A DNA stretch of 64,000 nucleotides from Imbricaverruca yamaguchii (GCA_034440575.1 JAOTOL010001638.1:404501-468500); one strand, 5' to 3'. Shown: positions 38,290-50,604, counted from the stretch's first letter. Program-made: numbers and translations. Notes: generated by a model not told the origin, from the letters alone.

Positions 38290-39055
38290 TTGCCCATGGT
38301 GGGTCGTGGCCGCCCGAGTCTCGTGTCGTGGCCGCCCGAGTCTCGTGTCGTGGTCGCCCGAGTCTCATTCCGTGGCCGCCCGAGTCTCGTGTCGTGGCCG
38401 CACTAGTCTCGTGTCGTGGCCGCCCGAGTCTCGTGTCGTGGTCGCCCGAGTCTCGTGTCGTGGCCGCCCGAGTCTGGTGTTGTGGCCGCCCGAGTCTCGT
38501 GTCGTGGCCGCCCGAGTCTCGTGTCGTGGTCGCCCTAGCCTCGTGTTGTGGCCGCCCGAGTCTCGTGTCGTGGCCGCACTAGTCTCGTGTCGTGGCCGCA
38601 CTAGTCTCGTGTCGTGGCCGCCCGAGTCTCTTGTCGTGGCCGCCCGAGCCTCGTGTCGTGGCCGCCCTAGCCTCGTGTCGTGGCCGCCCTAGTCTCGTGT
38701 CGTGGCCGCCCGAGTCTCTTGTCGTGGTCGCCCGAGTCTCGTGTCGTGGCCGCCCGAGTCTCGTGTTGTGGCCGCCCGAGTCTCGTGCCGTGGGGTGGGG
38801 ATGGCCGAGTGGTTAAAGTGTCGGGCTATGGGTACCAAAGGTCCCGGGTTCGACTCTTGCGCCACTCAGGACATTCCCAATCCCGCGGCCCACCGGCGAA
38901 ACAGTGTGGGCGGCGCCATTAGCAGTGAATGTGCATAAAGTGTGTCGTGAACCAACCAATAAACAAACAAACAAACAATATCGTGCCGTGGCCGCCCGAG
39001 TCTCGTACCGTGGCCGCCCGAGTCTCGTGTCGTGGCCGCCCGAGTTTGGTGTCGA
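38290..39055. repeat. 22-bp minisatellite, split by a SINE
   Basis: The unit is CGTGTCGTGGCCGCCCGAGT plus CT; variants CACTAG, CCCTAG and TTGTGG occur. About 23 copies precede and three follow a 187-bp insertion at 38794-38980. Both sides carry the same rare GTGCCGTGG variant at the break, so this is one array interrupted after it formed. Confidence 0.95.
38794..38980 (+). mobile_element. tRNA-derived SINE with target-site duplication
   Basis: The head is tRNA-like. The RNA polymerase III A box TGGCCGAGTGGT lies at 38802-38813 and the B box GGTTCGACTC at 38847-38856, spaced as in a tRNA. The acceptor stem does not pair, so this is not a working tRNA. A non-tRNA body follows and ends in AATAAACAAACAAACAAACA. 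The element is flanked by an 11-bp direct repeat TCGTGCCGTGG (38783-38793 and 38981-38991). The tail resembles the AAACAAAT tail of the LINE at 13.5 kb, suggesting mobilisation by that LINE group (inference). Confidence 0.82.
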
Positions 39056-39445
39056 GCGACTTGCAGCAGCCGGATAGAGAGGGACTGCTCCGGCGCAGTG
39101 CGACGTGGCCGGCTTCATTATCGCCTATTTGATCTGGCTCGAGTGTCTCGCGGCCGTCAATCATCACACTCGTTTTGTCGGCAAACATGTCATACGTGAC
39201 GTCAATCGTCTTTTGCTTCGAGCCGTTCCAGCGATCTCCATCACCTTTAAATTCACACCATGATTGAAGGCCTATGTCATGTTTGGCGAAATCGGCAAGC
39301 ATTGGGGAATTTCCCTGGAATTTCGAGCCTGAAATCCTGCAACAAGCTGTAGTGGTTTAATGTACATGCACCAAAATTTGATTGTCTTTTAGGGTGTTTC
39401 TGCTCTATGAATATTTGCACCCATGGACATGTTTCAATATCTGTA

Positions 39446-39446
<1 letters not shown>

Positions 39447-39524
<78 letters not shown>
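39447..39524. repeat. (TA)n microsatellite
   Basis: About 37 uninterrupted TA units, ending in GTATATACATA. Confidence 0.98.
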
Positions 39525-39528
<4 letters not shown>

Positions 39529-39919
39529 CATATTGCAGTTAATGGCGGTGTTCCTGGGGAATTCGCGCCCTGACGTTCCCGCGCGAGGGTCATTTTGGAC
39601 TCCTCAAGTGTCTCAGTTCCAATATAAAACTCAGAGTAGTTATCTGGTCAAACGGAGATCCTGTTGCTGTCGAACTTTGAGCAAATATATAACTGGCTGC
39701 GGCGTGACGAAGAATGGCTGATGATATCGAACGGAATTTTACCATTTTAGAGGCGGACCTGTTGCCATTTGTCTCCGATGGTGGTGACAACGTGCCCGCG
39801 ATTACCTGGTGCACTGGCGCGTGTGTGCAGATTGCGGTCTGCACGAGATGGACGGTCAGTTACCACCGGCACGAGGTGCCCATAGGGCGCTGCACCAGCC
39901 GGCGCAAACGGTGTTAAAC

Positions 39920-40490
39920 GCCCAGTGCAGTTGGATTTCCGTGCACGCTAGGCGCTCTGCCTGGAGTGTTTACACAGCCACGCGCCTTCCAGCGTGCATG
40001 CGGGGCTAAGGTGATTTCAGGCACGATACGTTCTCCAGACTGCAATGCAATGCTGCAATGCTAGGCAGACATATAGATTTGCTACCCTCTCTGTTGTGAC
40101 TTATATAGAGATCTGCAAACCCAGCACCAATTTGTCCCAGCCCATTGTCACCCTGGACTGGCGACAAGTACCGGCTGTACAGCGAGGCGCATGGCAAGCT
40201 GCCCGCGCGCGGCAATACCACTGCAATGCTCGAACAAGGAGTGAGGAGAGTGCTTCCCGGATAAATGTTGTGATGAATGTGGATAAGCTGCAGCCGAAAA
40301 CGCCAGATCTGGCTGGGAGGGAGAAAACGCAAACTTGAAATGCTGCGCTACAAGTGCCACAAATGCCTGCAATGCGTGATGTGCCGATCATGATTGCTGC
40401 GGGAGGAAAATCACCGTGAACCTCTTTTTTTGGAACATAGATTAGGAGCACGTTATGAATAGTTTTGGGTGCTCAGAGAGACATTGAACG
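39920..40490. repeat. Left copy of an old tandem duplication (no array inside)
   Basis: It aligns with 40511-41420 offset by about 591 bp at the left end. Shared blocks are CAGTGCAGTTG, TACACAGCC against TACAGCC, GGCAGACATATA against GGCAGAAATATA, CAAGTACCGG against CAAGTGCCGG, GCCCGCGCGCGGCAAT against GCCGGCGCGTAGCAAT, and matching ends near AGCACGTTATGAATAG. Identity is low to moderate; alignment was by eye. Confidence 0.55.
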
Positions 40491-40510
40491 GACGAGGGCA
40501 GATGTTCCAA

Positions 40511-41420
40511 ACGCAGTGCAGTTGAATTTGCATGTATATCGGTCACAGGCGCGTTGTCCTGAGTGCGTATACAGCCGCACACGGCATACAAGCACGTACG
40601 CAGCACGAACGCAGACGTCAAGCGATTTCGGATGGGATGCATTCATCAAACTGCACCGGTGAAACTAACGGCAGAAATATATTGCGCCGTCTCTCCCTGA
40701 AACTGACCTGGAGATACTCAAGCGCAAATGAGGCACGTCGCGACTTTGCCACGGACGAGTGGCAAGTGCCGGTTACTGCGGTTGTATGGTGGGGTGCCGG
40801 TTACTGTGAGTGTATGGTGGGGTGCCGGTTACTGTGAGTGTATGGTGGGGTGCCGGTTACTGTGAGTGTATGGTGGGGTGCCGGTTACTGTGGGTGTATG
40901 GTGGGGTGCCGGTTACTGTGGGTGTATGGTGGGCTGCCGGTTACTGTGGGTGTATGGTGGGCTGCCGGTTACTGTGGATGTATGGTGGGCTGCCGGTTGC
41001 TGCGGGTGTATGGTGGGCTGCCGGTTGCTGCAGGTGTATGGTGGACTGCCGGTTGCTGCGGGTGTATGGTGGGTTGCCGGTTGCTGCGGGTGTATGGTGG
41101 GTTGCCGGTTACTGTGGGTGTATGTTGGGCTGCCGGTTGCTGCGAGTGTATGGTGGGCCGCCGGCGCGTAGCAATGTCTCCGAAAACATCTCTATTTGGG
41201 CGAACAATGAGAACACCTCAAGAGGAATTTGTGATGACATTTAGGAAGCGTCAACCTGAAAAGTAGACCTGTCTCGGAGTGAGAAAATATTACTTTAAAA
41301 TGTTGTATCACAACATGAAACGTTGTTGAAGCTGTCCTGGGGCGAAATTTCCTCTTTCCGCCCCTCCCGTTGAACACGTTAACAGCACCTTATGACGAAT
41401 AGTGGGTGAAAATTGGTAGA
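40511..41420. repeat. Right copy of the old duplication, containing a 28-bp array
   Basis: Same blocks as 39920-40490, but between CAAGTGCCGG and the CGCGTAGCAAT block it carries the 28-bp minisatellite at 40775-41160. Without that array the two copies are of similar length. Confidence 0.55.
40775..41160. repeat. 28-bp minisatellite, about 14 copies
   Basis: The unit is GTGTATGGTGGGGTGCCGGT plus TACTGTGA. The left units read GGGGTGCCGGTTACTGTGA and the right units GGGCTGCCGGTTGCTGCGG, a clear polarity of variants along the array. Confidence 0.95.
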
Positions 41421-43230
41421 AATGAAGCTTAAAACAGCACATCTGACTTTTAGTGCAGAAATTCCAGCTCTAAATACTGTGTGGCAAAAGAAACTGATGC
41501 GGCTTCCACGGTTCGGCAGGACTGCGCTGAGCCGATCAGTGAAGCCTTTTGTACCATATATACCGGCGTGGTCTCATTTGGGCTCGGTTTCCGTCGTGAT
41601 GAGCCTGATCAATGTGTTCTTGCGGTCTTTTCTCCAAAGTTTACCTCAGAAATGGTTGCATAACACATGGTAGTTATTGTGAAACATGGGGAAATGGTAT
41701 TTTGAGATGATATATAATGACTGTAGATGGCGCAGGCAGTTGTGTGAAACGAATATATGAAACAAATATTCATATGTTCCTGAATGGACAATGTAGTTTT
41801 TGAAAGAAAATACATGTCAGGGTGATCAGACTTCTGCATTGCCGTCGCACGGTGTGTTTGTATCGCCTAGGAAAGTGGAAAGCACGGAATTCAGGCAATA
41901 CTGGACTATTCCAGCATTAGATCTATGGATGCGCACTGGATCTACCACAAGGGTGTATCATAGTAACGATGTCAGCATTGTCAGGGCTGGGGCGCTTTTA
42001 GGTTGTTTTTCGTGTACCGACACAGTGCTAACGTGTGCTCAAGATCTGATGAGGAAGCTGCTCTGTCCCCCCAAGCTGCTCTGTCCATGTGTGGCCATGG
42101 GCGTCACCATGGTGGAGGACGGGACAACGCATCCTCACACACGTCGTGAAATTCAGCACCACGCGTTGCATGGAATATTTAGCGTTGCATGGAAGAATCG
42201 ACACAAAACCCTCTAATCCATCCCCACCTCCCCCTCCAGCCGAAATTCGTGACGATGCCCAGCATTGTAACCGTTACGCCCATGGTTCTATATGCCTACG
42301 CGCAGAAATATAATGGCTGGGGTGTAACAGCAGCCAGGCACCGACACCTGGCCTTGCTGATATGCAGCTCAGCGGTCCCTGTGATGAGCCGTCGGTAATA
42401 AACGAGGTCAGGCTGGTGCCAACTTGATGGTTCCCATAGTCATGTCATTGCCGCGGGTACCACCGTCCAAATCACCATGCTGCCCGCCTGATGACTACTC
42501 TTAGCCATAGCGCCACCGTCGCCTCTGGCGATGGTGGCGCTAATGATCTTCAGTGGGAGCGGGCAAATCGTCGACTGTATAATATGCAGTGGACGATTTG
42601 ATTATATACAGTGTATATAACACGAAATTATAGTGATACTCGACTCGATTATATCCATTGTCCTCTCTGCTCAGGTCCGCACGCAGGGTTTTATTGAGAG
42701 GTCTGGCAAGAGATCGAATGATGCGAATACCCAAATGGTGTCTGTGATGACATGTCAGATGCTCACAATTGGATTTGAGGGCCCTCTAAAAAATCGGAGG
42801 AATCGTTGAAGCTGTTAACTGCTGTTAGTTTCTTCACCGATGCCCTGGACTTGCCAAGGGAGGAAGGGTTAATATCACAAACCCTCCCCGCCCCGAGTGT
42901 GCCCATGTCACCACTACGCAAATAATCCTTCAGACTCAATCTTGCCAATGTGTTCGATGGGCAGTCATATACAGCTGTCACCATTAGCCAGAGTTTGCCT
43001 ACCACGAATAGCTGAACCTCGAGACGTCTTGCTCTGTACAGGCACCTCCACATGGGATCAACGCCGGTCTTCAGATATGTATCGCTGTTCTAGTAGTCAG
43101 CTATTCATAGGTTCCGCGCAAACAATGACGGGGAAAGCACGCATGCACAGCAGTACATGGAAGCTACAGTTTGCTGGCTTCGCGCACGGTGTGCATTGCT
43201 TCACCCCCTGTCATCGCTGTATTTCAATGA
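41421..43230. other. Intronic unique sequence
   Basis: No recognised gene. Frames up to 138 codons (41800-42216) have no family resemblance. Confidence 0.4.
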
Positions 43231-43232
43231 TC

Positions 43233-43380
43233 GTTTTTAGCAGGTAGGCTGTATCCCATTTAAAAGGTAGGCTGTATCCCGTTTAGCAGGTAGGCTGTAT
43301 CCCGTTTAACAGGTAGGCTGTGTCCCGTTTAACAGGTAGGCTGTATCCCGTTTAACAGGTAGGCTGTATCCCGTTTAACG
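43233..43380. repeat. 23-bp tandem repeat, 6-7 copies
   Basis: The unit is AACAGGTAGGCTGTATCCCG plus TTT, with one TGTGTCC and one ATTTAAA variant. Confidence 0.95.
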
Positions 43381-43773
43381 GAGCATGCTGCACAGCATTT
43401 CTGAGCACTTGCTACCTGACGGATGCGTTTTGTAAGCACATGCTGCAGTTGAGACAGATTGTAGCTGCACAAGGACAGGAGAACGTGAACAGAGAGGCAA
43501 ACCGCGGCCGCCACTTTCGCTCAGATGCGCAGCTGGCGACATCCTGCTGCTGTTTTCTGCGCTGGTGCAGCTGTGTTTTTCCCGACCACTGTTCACTTGG
43601 TTTTGTCTTGCTGTGCGGATTTTTGACGACTTTCATCGGTTGCCGACGCCTCCTTATTTGTTCTGAGATGCACGCATCACACCTTCGTCTTACGCTCACC
43701 TTGAATTTGTAGCTGTTCTTGATTTTATGCACGAGTTGAGGTGACGTTTGAAAAAAGGCGAACGCTTTCGCTT

Positions 43774-43905
43774 TAGAGCAGATTAAATGTGTTTTCCGAC
43801 TCGTGCTCAATCAGTACCTAGCGTTCTGCCCAGCGGCATACAGGAAACTCATTCTGCATCCATAAAGTGATAACTGTCTACTTGTTCGGTGAACCAGTTG
43901 TGCAT
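43774..43905. repeat. Direct repeat, left copy (about 132 bp)
   Basis: It starts TAGAGCAGATTAAATG and ends GAACCAGTTGTGCAT. About 93% identical to 44242-44375. The two copies and the 336 bp between them could be a small LTR- or MITE-like element or a simple duplication; no target duplication was found. Confidence 0.85.
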
Positions 43906-44241
43906 TATTCACATCCTGCATGATAGACTTCCGTTTCAGATATTGCTGCCGTTCCATACCATATCGTTATAACGGATGCGGGAAACAGACTTGTTAAACT
44001 CGATGTTGATCGTGAAATTACACTTTCACAGCCCGTGCTTGACTCTCAGTTTGAGGCTGCTTTGGTTGAGTCGTGATGCCTCTATTTTCCTCCATGTCTG
44101 TTTTTCTACAATACACTTACATACGATTTTCGAATAGTCAATTCATGTTTGTCAGACATGGTTGGCGACGCATTCATGCTTTATTCTATGCTTGAGCAAT
44201 ATAATCCTGCTGCGTGGTAATAGTGCAATAATCCATACTTG

Positions 44242-44375
44242 TAGAGCAGATGAAATGTTGTGTTTTCCGACTCGTACTCAATTAGTACCTAGCGTTCTAC
44301 CCAGCGGCATACAGGAAACTCATTCTGCATCCATAAAGTGATAACTGTCTGCTTGTTCGGTGAACCAGTTGTACA
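44242..44375. repeat. Direct repeat, right copy (about 134 bp)
   Basis: Second copy of the 43774 repeat with a few transitions and a 2-bp insertion near its start. Confidence 0.85.
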
Positions 44376-45405
44376 TACAGAGGAAGATAACTAAATAATA
44401 CTTGTTTAGTTCTCTTCCTTTCCCTGCCTCTTCTGCGTGGATTTGTTTTCGATTAAGGAAATGTGTCCAGATGTCTTCAGCACAACTTGCGCTTTTTGTG
44501 GTCAAATTAGGGTGATAATTACCGTGGATATTACCGCAACAGGCAGATAATGTGGCGAGACAGGTGTGTCGGACGACCCTTGAGCTTTTCTGAAGAGGTT
44601 GGTTTTGTGATATAACGGTGTGTGTTGTAATTTTTGACCAAGATGTGTCACACCATTATTTATGTTACCTTTCACATTGATTGTTACCATTGGGGTATTT
44701 TTTAGGCACGTTCCCGACAAGAGATGTGGGTTTCGGAAAATTATCGGTAGGGCACAATACATGAAAGCAATGGGTGGGCTCAAATGGATTTGGGGCATAC
44801 CACATAGGGCCCCACATTGGAAGTTGAAATTATTGGTAGTTCATGGCCAACATTGGGAGCCAAGTGTCCTTCAAGAAGCATACGAAGCTAAACTCCATCC
44901 CCAATCAGCATTCGCACAATTTTGTAAACATTTCTCAGTTTTGGGCCGAGGAGTTCCTTAGAATATCACTCACCTGTATCAGATAGATAAAGGTATCTGG
45001 TGGCGCTCTTGGTAGCTGTGGAGGTCAGTAATTGATTTGGTATTGCCTGATTGATTCCGGTTGGCCAGTGGTTTCCATCAAGCTTGAATCAAAAGCCAAT
45101 AAAGGCAATTCAATCGACACAATTAAGATCAGCAGAAGTTAGCTGAAACAAAATCTTGTTGTAATTAAGTTTCACCAAATCCCACAACTGACCGCTGGTC
45201 AGATCGAAAATGAAACAAAGGAAACGTGTTCGAATGCCATAGATTTTGGATGGATGGTGTTTGCGGAAGTGGAGGTAAGGCTTCGATTGAAGCCGAAGAT
45301 TAAGCAGTATTTCACTGTGACCCCTATTTCGTTGTAGCGGGTTTGTGAAAGCATAATATAAACGCACATAGCATATAGTAGCATAAGTAGCATCAGAGTA
45401 TTATA
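44376..45405. other. Intronic unique sequence
   Basis: No repeat or gene recognised. Confidence 0.4.
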
Positions 45406-45408
45406 GTA

Positions 45409-45512
<104 letters not shown>

Positions 45513-46319
45513 TGTGCGTTTTTGTGTGATTTTGTGTAATAATGGAAATTATTTATATGTGTTTATGTTTATATTACGCACATAGTTCAGATATTTAGCA
45601 CTATAGTGTAAAACATATTGCAAAAGTGCAAAAGTGAGCGTATATTTGGAGCATTATGATATGCCTAACATACTACTGGTTCATGTTATGAATTTGAATA
45701 TTCTACTTTGCATCCTATTTACAGCTTTTAGGTATGACAAGCTGTTATTCTCCGAACCAGATCCACAGACATTGGAGTTGGGCCCATTACAGTAATAAGT
45801 TACAAATGATACAAATGAATTGGCGCTTCGCCTATTGGTTCTTTTTCTCTTTACTTCTCTATTCTCTTTTATTTCTTTTTTATGTGTCACAGGTCAATGT
45901 GCCTGAATCAGTATTGCAAGTCCATGAAGCGTTTGTTAAACCAGGCAAACGCGTGTTGCCTGTAGAGCCGAAACCAGCACGGTTGACTGACATCAGCTAC
46001 AGCTACCAGTTTTTTTTGTCACGCCGAAACACATCAGATAAAGCTCGCTCCGCCGTCCTCCAACTAGCAGCGGCGTCACCCATGACGTAACCATGGCGAC
46101 TGAGTGACAGGCCCCGCCCCGACAGCGTTGCACCTGATTCTGGCGATCACACTGCATCCTGTTGATGGTATTCTTGGCGCGTCAGGTTAGCAGTCGAGAA
46201 GGAAGCTCCTCTTAGCTTGGTGTTATTGCTGGTCAAACATCATTCTATTAATCATAACGCTTAGCAAATGTGGCGCAGCGCATCGGTGGAAATCATTGAT
46301 TACTTTACACTGCACCGGG

Positions 46320-46978
46320 GATGTGGAGCCTCACTGACTTACGTCCATCCATTGGCGCTCTCGCAGCTATATCCAAGACCTCACACCTCACACTCCACGT
46401 TATCCGACAACTCCACCACATCCATCACGCTCACCTCCAGCTCACACTTCTCTGGGTCCCTGGCCACACAGGGATACCGGGCAACGAGCGGGTGGATAAG
46501 CTCGCTCGTCGAACGATTGACCTCCCACCCACTCCCATCCTCCCGGTGCCCCCCCCCAGTGACCTTTTGTCCCTAACAAATTAGTTATTTATCAGATATA
46601 TCCAGGCATGCTGGAACCACAATACCACATATTTAGACGACATTAAACCCTTTCTCGCCAAATCGCCCTCCTCTCGATAACACACACACGCACGTGAAAT
46701 CCTTGCTCGGCTCCGACTCGGACATTCTATACTCACCCGGGATTTCCTCCTCCACCAACTTCGCCCCGCTCCGCTTTGCTAAATGTGTGACGTGCATCAC
46801 TCTGTCGAACACTTTTTGCTTACCTGCCCTACATAACAATTACAACGTCGCCCCCCCCCCCATTTCTTACACTGCCAAATATCGGATTCCACTTTCACTG
46901 CAAAGCCTTCTCGGTGACAAGCACCCGGAGCTCCTTGAGTTATTTTTTGTTTTTCTGCAGCCCGTCCATGCTGCATGA
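46320..46978 (+). pseudogene. Retrotransposon RNase H and C-terminal fragment (I/Jockey-like)
   Basis: The + frame from 46321 contains LTLLWVPGHTGIPGNERVDK followed by LARRTI. This is the well-known RNase H C-terminal motif of I/R1/Jockey-type LINEs, with the His and the terminal Asp in place. After a stop at 46584 further C-terminal text is found in shifted frames: ILARLRLGHSILTRDFLL (about 46700-46755) and a CxxC (CVTC) followed one frame over by SVEHFLLTCP (46790-46830), the usual zinc-knuckle-like end. Two or more frameshifts make it non-functional. The polymerase and endonuclease are not visible upstream, so it is a truncated copy. Confidence 0.8.
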
Positions 46979-48360
46979 AGTGGGGATGGGGGAATTAGGA
47001 TTTGGTTCATGAGGGAAAGGGTGAATGGCAAATATAAAACGCTCGATTGTTGCTGTTTATGGTTTACCGTGTGATTGATGCCGGCAAATTCAGGATCTTG
47101 GTGACGTTCGCTATTGCGGACGAGAGCGAAGTTCGAGTGAGTTTTGTGTACGCAAGAATATATCGATCAGCACAATCGGGCCGGTCCGGCTGTGGATTTT
47201 TCTACTCGGTAATACGTGGCTGATGGTCGGAAGGTTTTCGCCAGGAGGTACCAGTGTTCCATTAAGTTGTTCTGTGTTGTCAGGTAAGATGCAGGTACAA
47301 GAGTGTTACCGTTGACGTGTCTGCACCTCATTTTTTATTTATTTCAGTCCATCAGTTCTTTATGCGTGGCATATCAAGCCGAAGGAAAACTGTCAACTAA
47401 AAGCAACTCGATGTCACATGAGCCGCCATATATTGCCACATGAGCGTCACATGGGCCCCAGTGCCACATGAGCCGGTGCGTTTCACTAGATGATTGGATG
47501 TTAAACCATATATATCCAAACGCCGTGACTGACAAGTACATCGTATTCCAGAAACGTGCTCGTTTCCGCAAAAAGTAAAGTTTTCAGACCTATGTCGTGA
47601 TTGTATACTCACAAAGAAAAAACAGACCAGATACTGACATCGAGTTACCATTCACGCATCGGAAGTATGCCTTTCAGCTGTGATTGCCCCAGCATTGTTG
47701 TCGGGAACGTTTACGTTCGTTACATAGGTGACAAAGTCATGAGAAGTGATGCGGTGGAAGTCGCACAAGGGTGCAGCCCGTTCCAATGCAACCACCACCC
47801 GCACTTTTATCGCACGCTAAGACACGATTAAGGGCGTTTGATGATCAAGACAATGCTGCTGATATATATGACTATGCCACCGGAGAGCTGCAGGTGCAAG
47901 GTCGAGGAGCATGGTGAGCAGAACACTTGCATCTTAACTGCAGTGATATTTCTCATGATCTCACAGAGACATAATCTTATTGCTTGTAATTTTGATGGAA
48001 ATGCAGGGACTTCACGTATGCATACGACCACCGATTATACCAATTGTCTACAGTTCGGTGAAACTTCGAGTACTTGCACTATGTTCAACGGAAGAGTTAA
48101 GTTTTGAAAATATCGCCATAAGTGCGGTGTACGCCATAATTTCGACATAAGTGAATTGAAAACAGATTTGTTTCAGCCAAAATTGCATGCACTCTTGCCG
48201 AAATTGAGCTCCTATGTGGAATGTTGTCCATGCATCCCACAGTCGAATTCGTCATCCCAAATTTTCGAAACGGCGTAGGGGCACGAACCGTTCTGTTTCG
48301 CAGCTTTTCCGCTCAGTTTATGGCACACCCATTTCGTTCGTCGCGGCATTTTCTAGTGCA
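46979..48360. other. Intronic unique sequence
   Basis: No recognised gene or repeat. Confidence 0.4.
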
Positions 48361-48377
48361 CTGCACTGAGCCCGGTT

Positions 48378-48475
48378 ACGCGAGTCATGCGGATCGTGCA
48401 GGTCACGCGGGTCACACAGGTCACGCGGATCGTGCAGGTCATGTGGGTCATGCGTGTCACGCTGCATGACACGGC
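48378..48475. repeat. 9-bp tandem repeat in an 18-bp dimer pattern, about 10 copies
   Basis: Successive nonamers read GTCATGCGG, ATCGTGCAG, GTCACGCGG, GTCACACAG and so on, alternating GG- and AG-ended units. Confidence 0.88.
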
Positions 48476-48694
48476 CAGGAGCTGGCGGCCAGCCGAATCT
48501 ACCCTGCGAGCTATGCGAGCACGGCAATTTCAGCCACAAAAGCCTGTCATCGAGCGATCATTGAGAGTGCCTTGAGGACAATTTTTGGAAGAAAGCTAAT
48601 CGGAATGAAGCTGGAACGCCTTCTGTTGTCTAGTTGCGAGCAAACAAATTCCAACCTAAAATGATGAAGCCTCAAGTTATTTCTGTCTCGAAAG

Positions 48695-48747
48695 CCCGAC
48701 CCTAGCCCGTACCCAGACCGGTAGAGGCCGGTCTGGGTACGGTCGGG
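48695..48747. other. Bulged hairpin
   Basis: GTACCCAGACCGG (48709-48721) and CCGGTCTGGGTAC (48728-48740) are perfect 13-bp complements around a 6-base loop. Outside, CCCGACC and GGTCGGG pair after a 7-base bulge on the left side. Confidence 0.8.
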
Positions 48748-49014
48748 TCGCTGACATGAGGTTTTCGTAGTATGAACACCACAGTAGAATTGCTCGAGTT
48801 TGGCCCTCGGTCGTAACTATTCTTGTTGTAACATTTCGATGACAATCTGCAATTCCCAATGCAATGCAATGCAATAACTTCTCTTGTCGTGAAATGTCTT
48901 GAATTAACTATATGCTTCTCCGTCATATTTCATATGGTGTACAATCGGTGTTTGTACGTGCATGATGCAGATCCTTCCCTTACCGTTCTTGAGACCTAAC
49001 AAACATACTAACCG

Positions 49015-49440
49015 GCTTTCAGTTACACCTGGCAACCTCACTGACCAGCTCCCAGTTACACCTGGCAACCTCACTAACCGGCTCCCAGTTACACCTGGCA
49101 ACCTCACTGACCAGCTCCCAGTTACACCTGGCAACCTCACTAACTGGCTCCCAGTTACACCTGGTAACCTCACTAACCGGCTCCCAGTTACACATGGCAA
49201 CCTCTCTAACTGGCTCCCAGTTACACCTGGTAACCTCACTAACCGGCTCCCAGTTACACCTGGTAACCTCACTAACCGGCTCCCAGTTACACCTGGTAAC
49301 CTCTCTAACCGGCTCCCAGTTACACCTGGCAACCTCACTATCTGGCTCCCATTTACCGCATAGCAAGCCCATTAACCAGCTTCCAGTTGCCGCATGACGA
49401 ACTCATTAACCAGCTCCCAGTTATACATGGCAAGCTTGCT
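49015..49440. repeat. 33-bp minisatellite, about 11 copies
   Basis: The unit is CTCCCAGTTACACCTGGCAA plus CCTCACTAACCGG. Variants are GACCAG and AACTGG, plus TGGTAAC in the right half. The last two units (49361-49440) are diverged. Confidence 0.94.
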
Positions 49441-49539
49441 TAACAATCACGAGCCCGGCGCAGGTGAAGCGCGAGGTAGTATATCTTCTGGAGGCCAGGC
49501 TCTGTGACGCAAGCATACGTCATCAGCATGCCGGTACCA

Positions 49540-49870
49540 ATTGCACACCGGCACCATTAGTATACCGGCGTCGTTAGCATACCGACACCATCGAGTACAC
49601 CGACACCATTAGTACACCAACAGCATCGAATACACCACACGGTTTGTACCCCGATAGCATAAGCACGTCAGTACCCAGATATCATTAGTACGCCAACACC
49701 ATCGAATGCACCAATACGATTAGTACCCGGATATCATTAGTGCACCGACACGATTGATACACGAACTCTATTAGCACACCGACGCCATCAGCACACCGAC
49801 ACCACTGAGTACACCGACACAATTATTACACCGACATTACGAGCGCCACGGCACCATCAATGCACCAACA
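49540..49870. repeat. Decayed short tandem repeat, about 17-19 bp period
   Basis: Repeated ACACCGACACCATTAGT-like units (CACC, GACACCAT, TAGTAC) with many substitutions. Confidence 0.7.
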
Positions 49871-49929
49871 TCACCCGACATCCGACCTCCGAATGACTGA
49901 CCAGTGTGACCACTGCCCACCTTGGCCCT

Positions 49930-50430
49930 TCACCAATATGACCTCTCATCAGCTTGGCTCCTCTCCAGTGTAGCTCTCACCAGTACGGTTCCTCAGCAGC
50001 GAGGCCTCTCACCAGCGTGATCCCTGAAGAGTAAGGCTCCTTTCCAGTGTGATCCCTGAGCAGTATGACTCCTCTCCAGTGTGATCCCTGAACAGTATGG
50101 CTCCTCTCCAGTGTGATCCCTGAACAGTATGGCTCCTCTCCAGTGTGATCCCTGAGCAGAATGGCTCCTTTCCAGTGTGATCCCTGAGCAGTATGGCTCC
50201 TCTCCAGTGTGATCCCTGAGCAGTATGGCTCCTCTCCAGTGTGATCCCTGAGCAGTATGGCTCCTCTCCAGTGTGATCCCTGAGCAGAATGGCTCCTCTC
50301 CAGTGTGATCCCTGAACAGTATGGCTCCTCTCCAGTGTGATCCCTGAGCAGAATGGCTCCTTTCCAGTGTGACCCCTGAACAGTATGGCTTCTCTCCAGT
50401 GTGATCCCTGAGCAGAATGGCTTCTCAGCG
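49930..50430. repeat. 32-bp minisatellite, about 13 clean copies
   Basis: The unit is CTCCTCTCCAGTGTGATCCC plus TGAGCAGTATGG. AGCAGAATGG and AACAGTATGG variants alternate irregularly. Because 32 is not a multiple of three, each minus-strand frame reads a 32-residue super-repeat; it is not coding. Confidence 0.95.
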
Positions 50431-50604
50431 GTGCGCCGACACATTGGACTGGTGAGCAGTCGCACCTGTCGGGCCATGTCTGGCGCACCATACTATCGCT
50501 TACACCGAAAACAGCATTAGGAAGATGATATTGGTGGCGAGGCCGGGGATCTACGGCGCGTATAACCCAGCATTGGACTGCGACTCGGCAGTCTCCACCA
50601 CCAG

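Noticed and set aside
38794..38870. Genuine tRNA gene
   Set aside because: A and B boxes are present but the acceptor stem does not pair, and the sequence continues into a SINE body with AAAC tail and target duplication.
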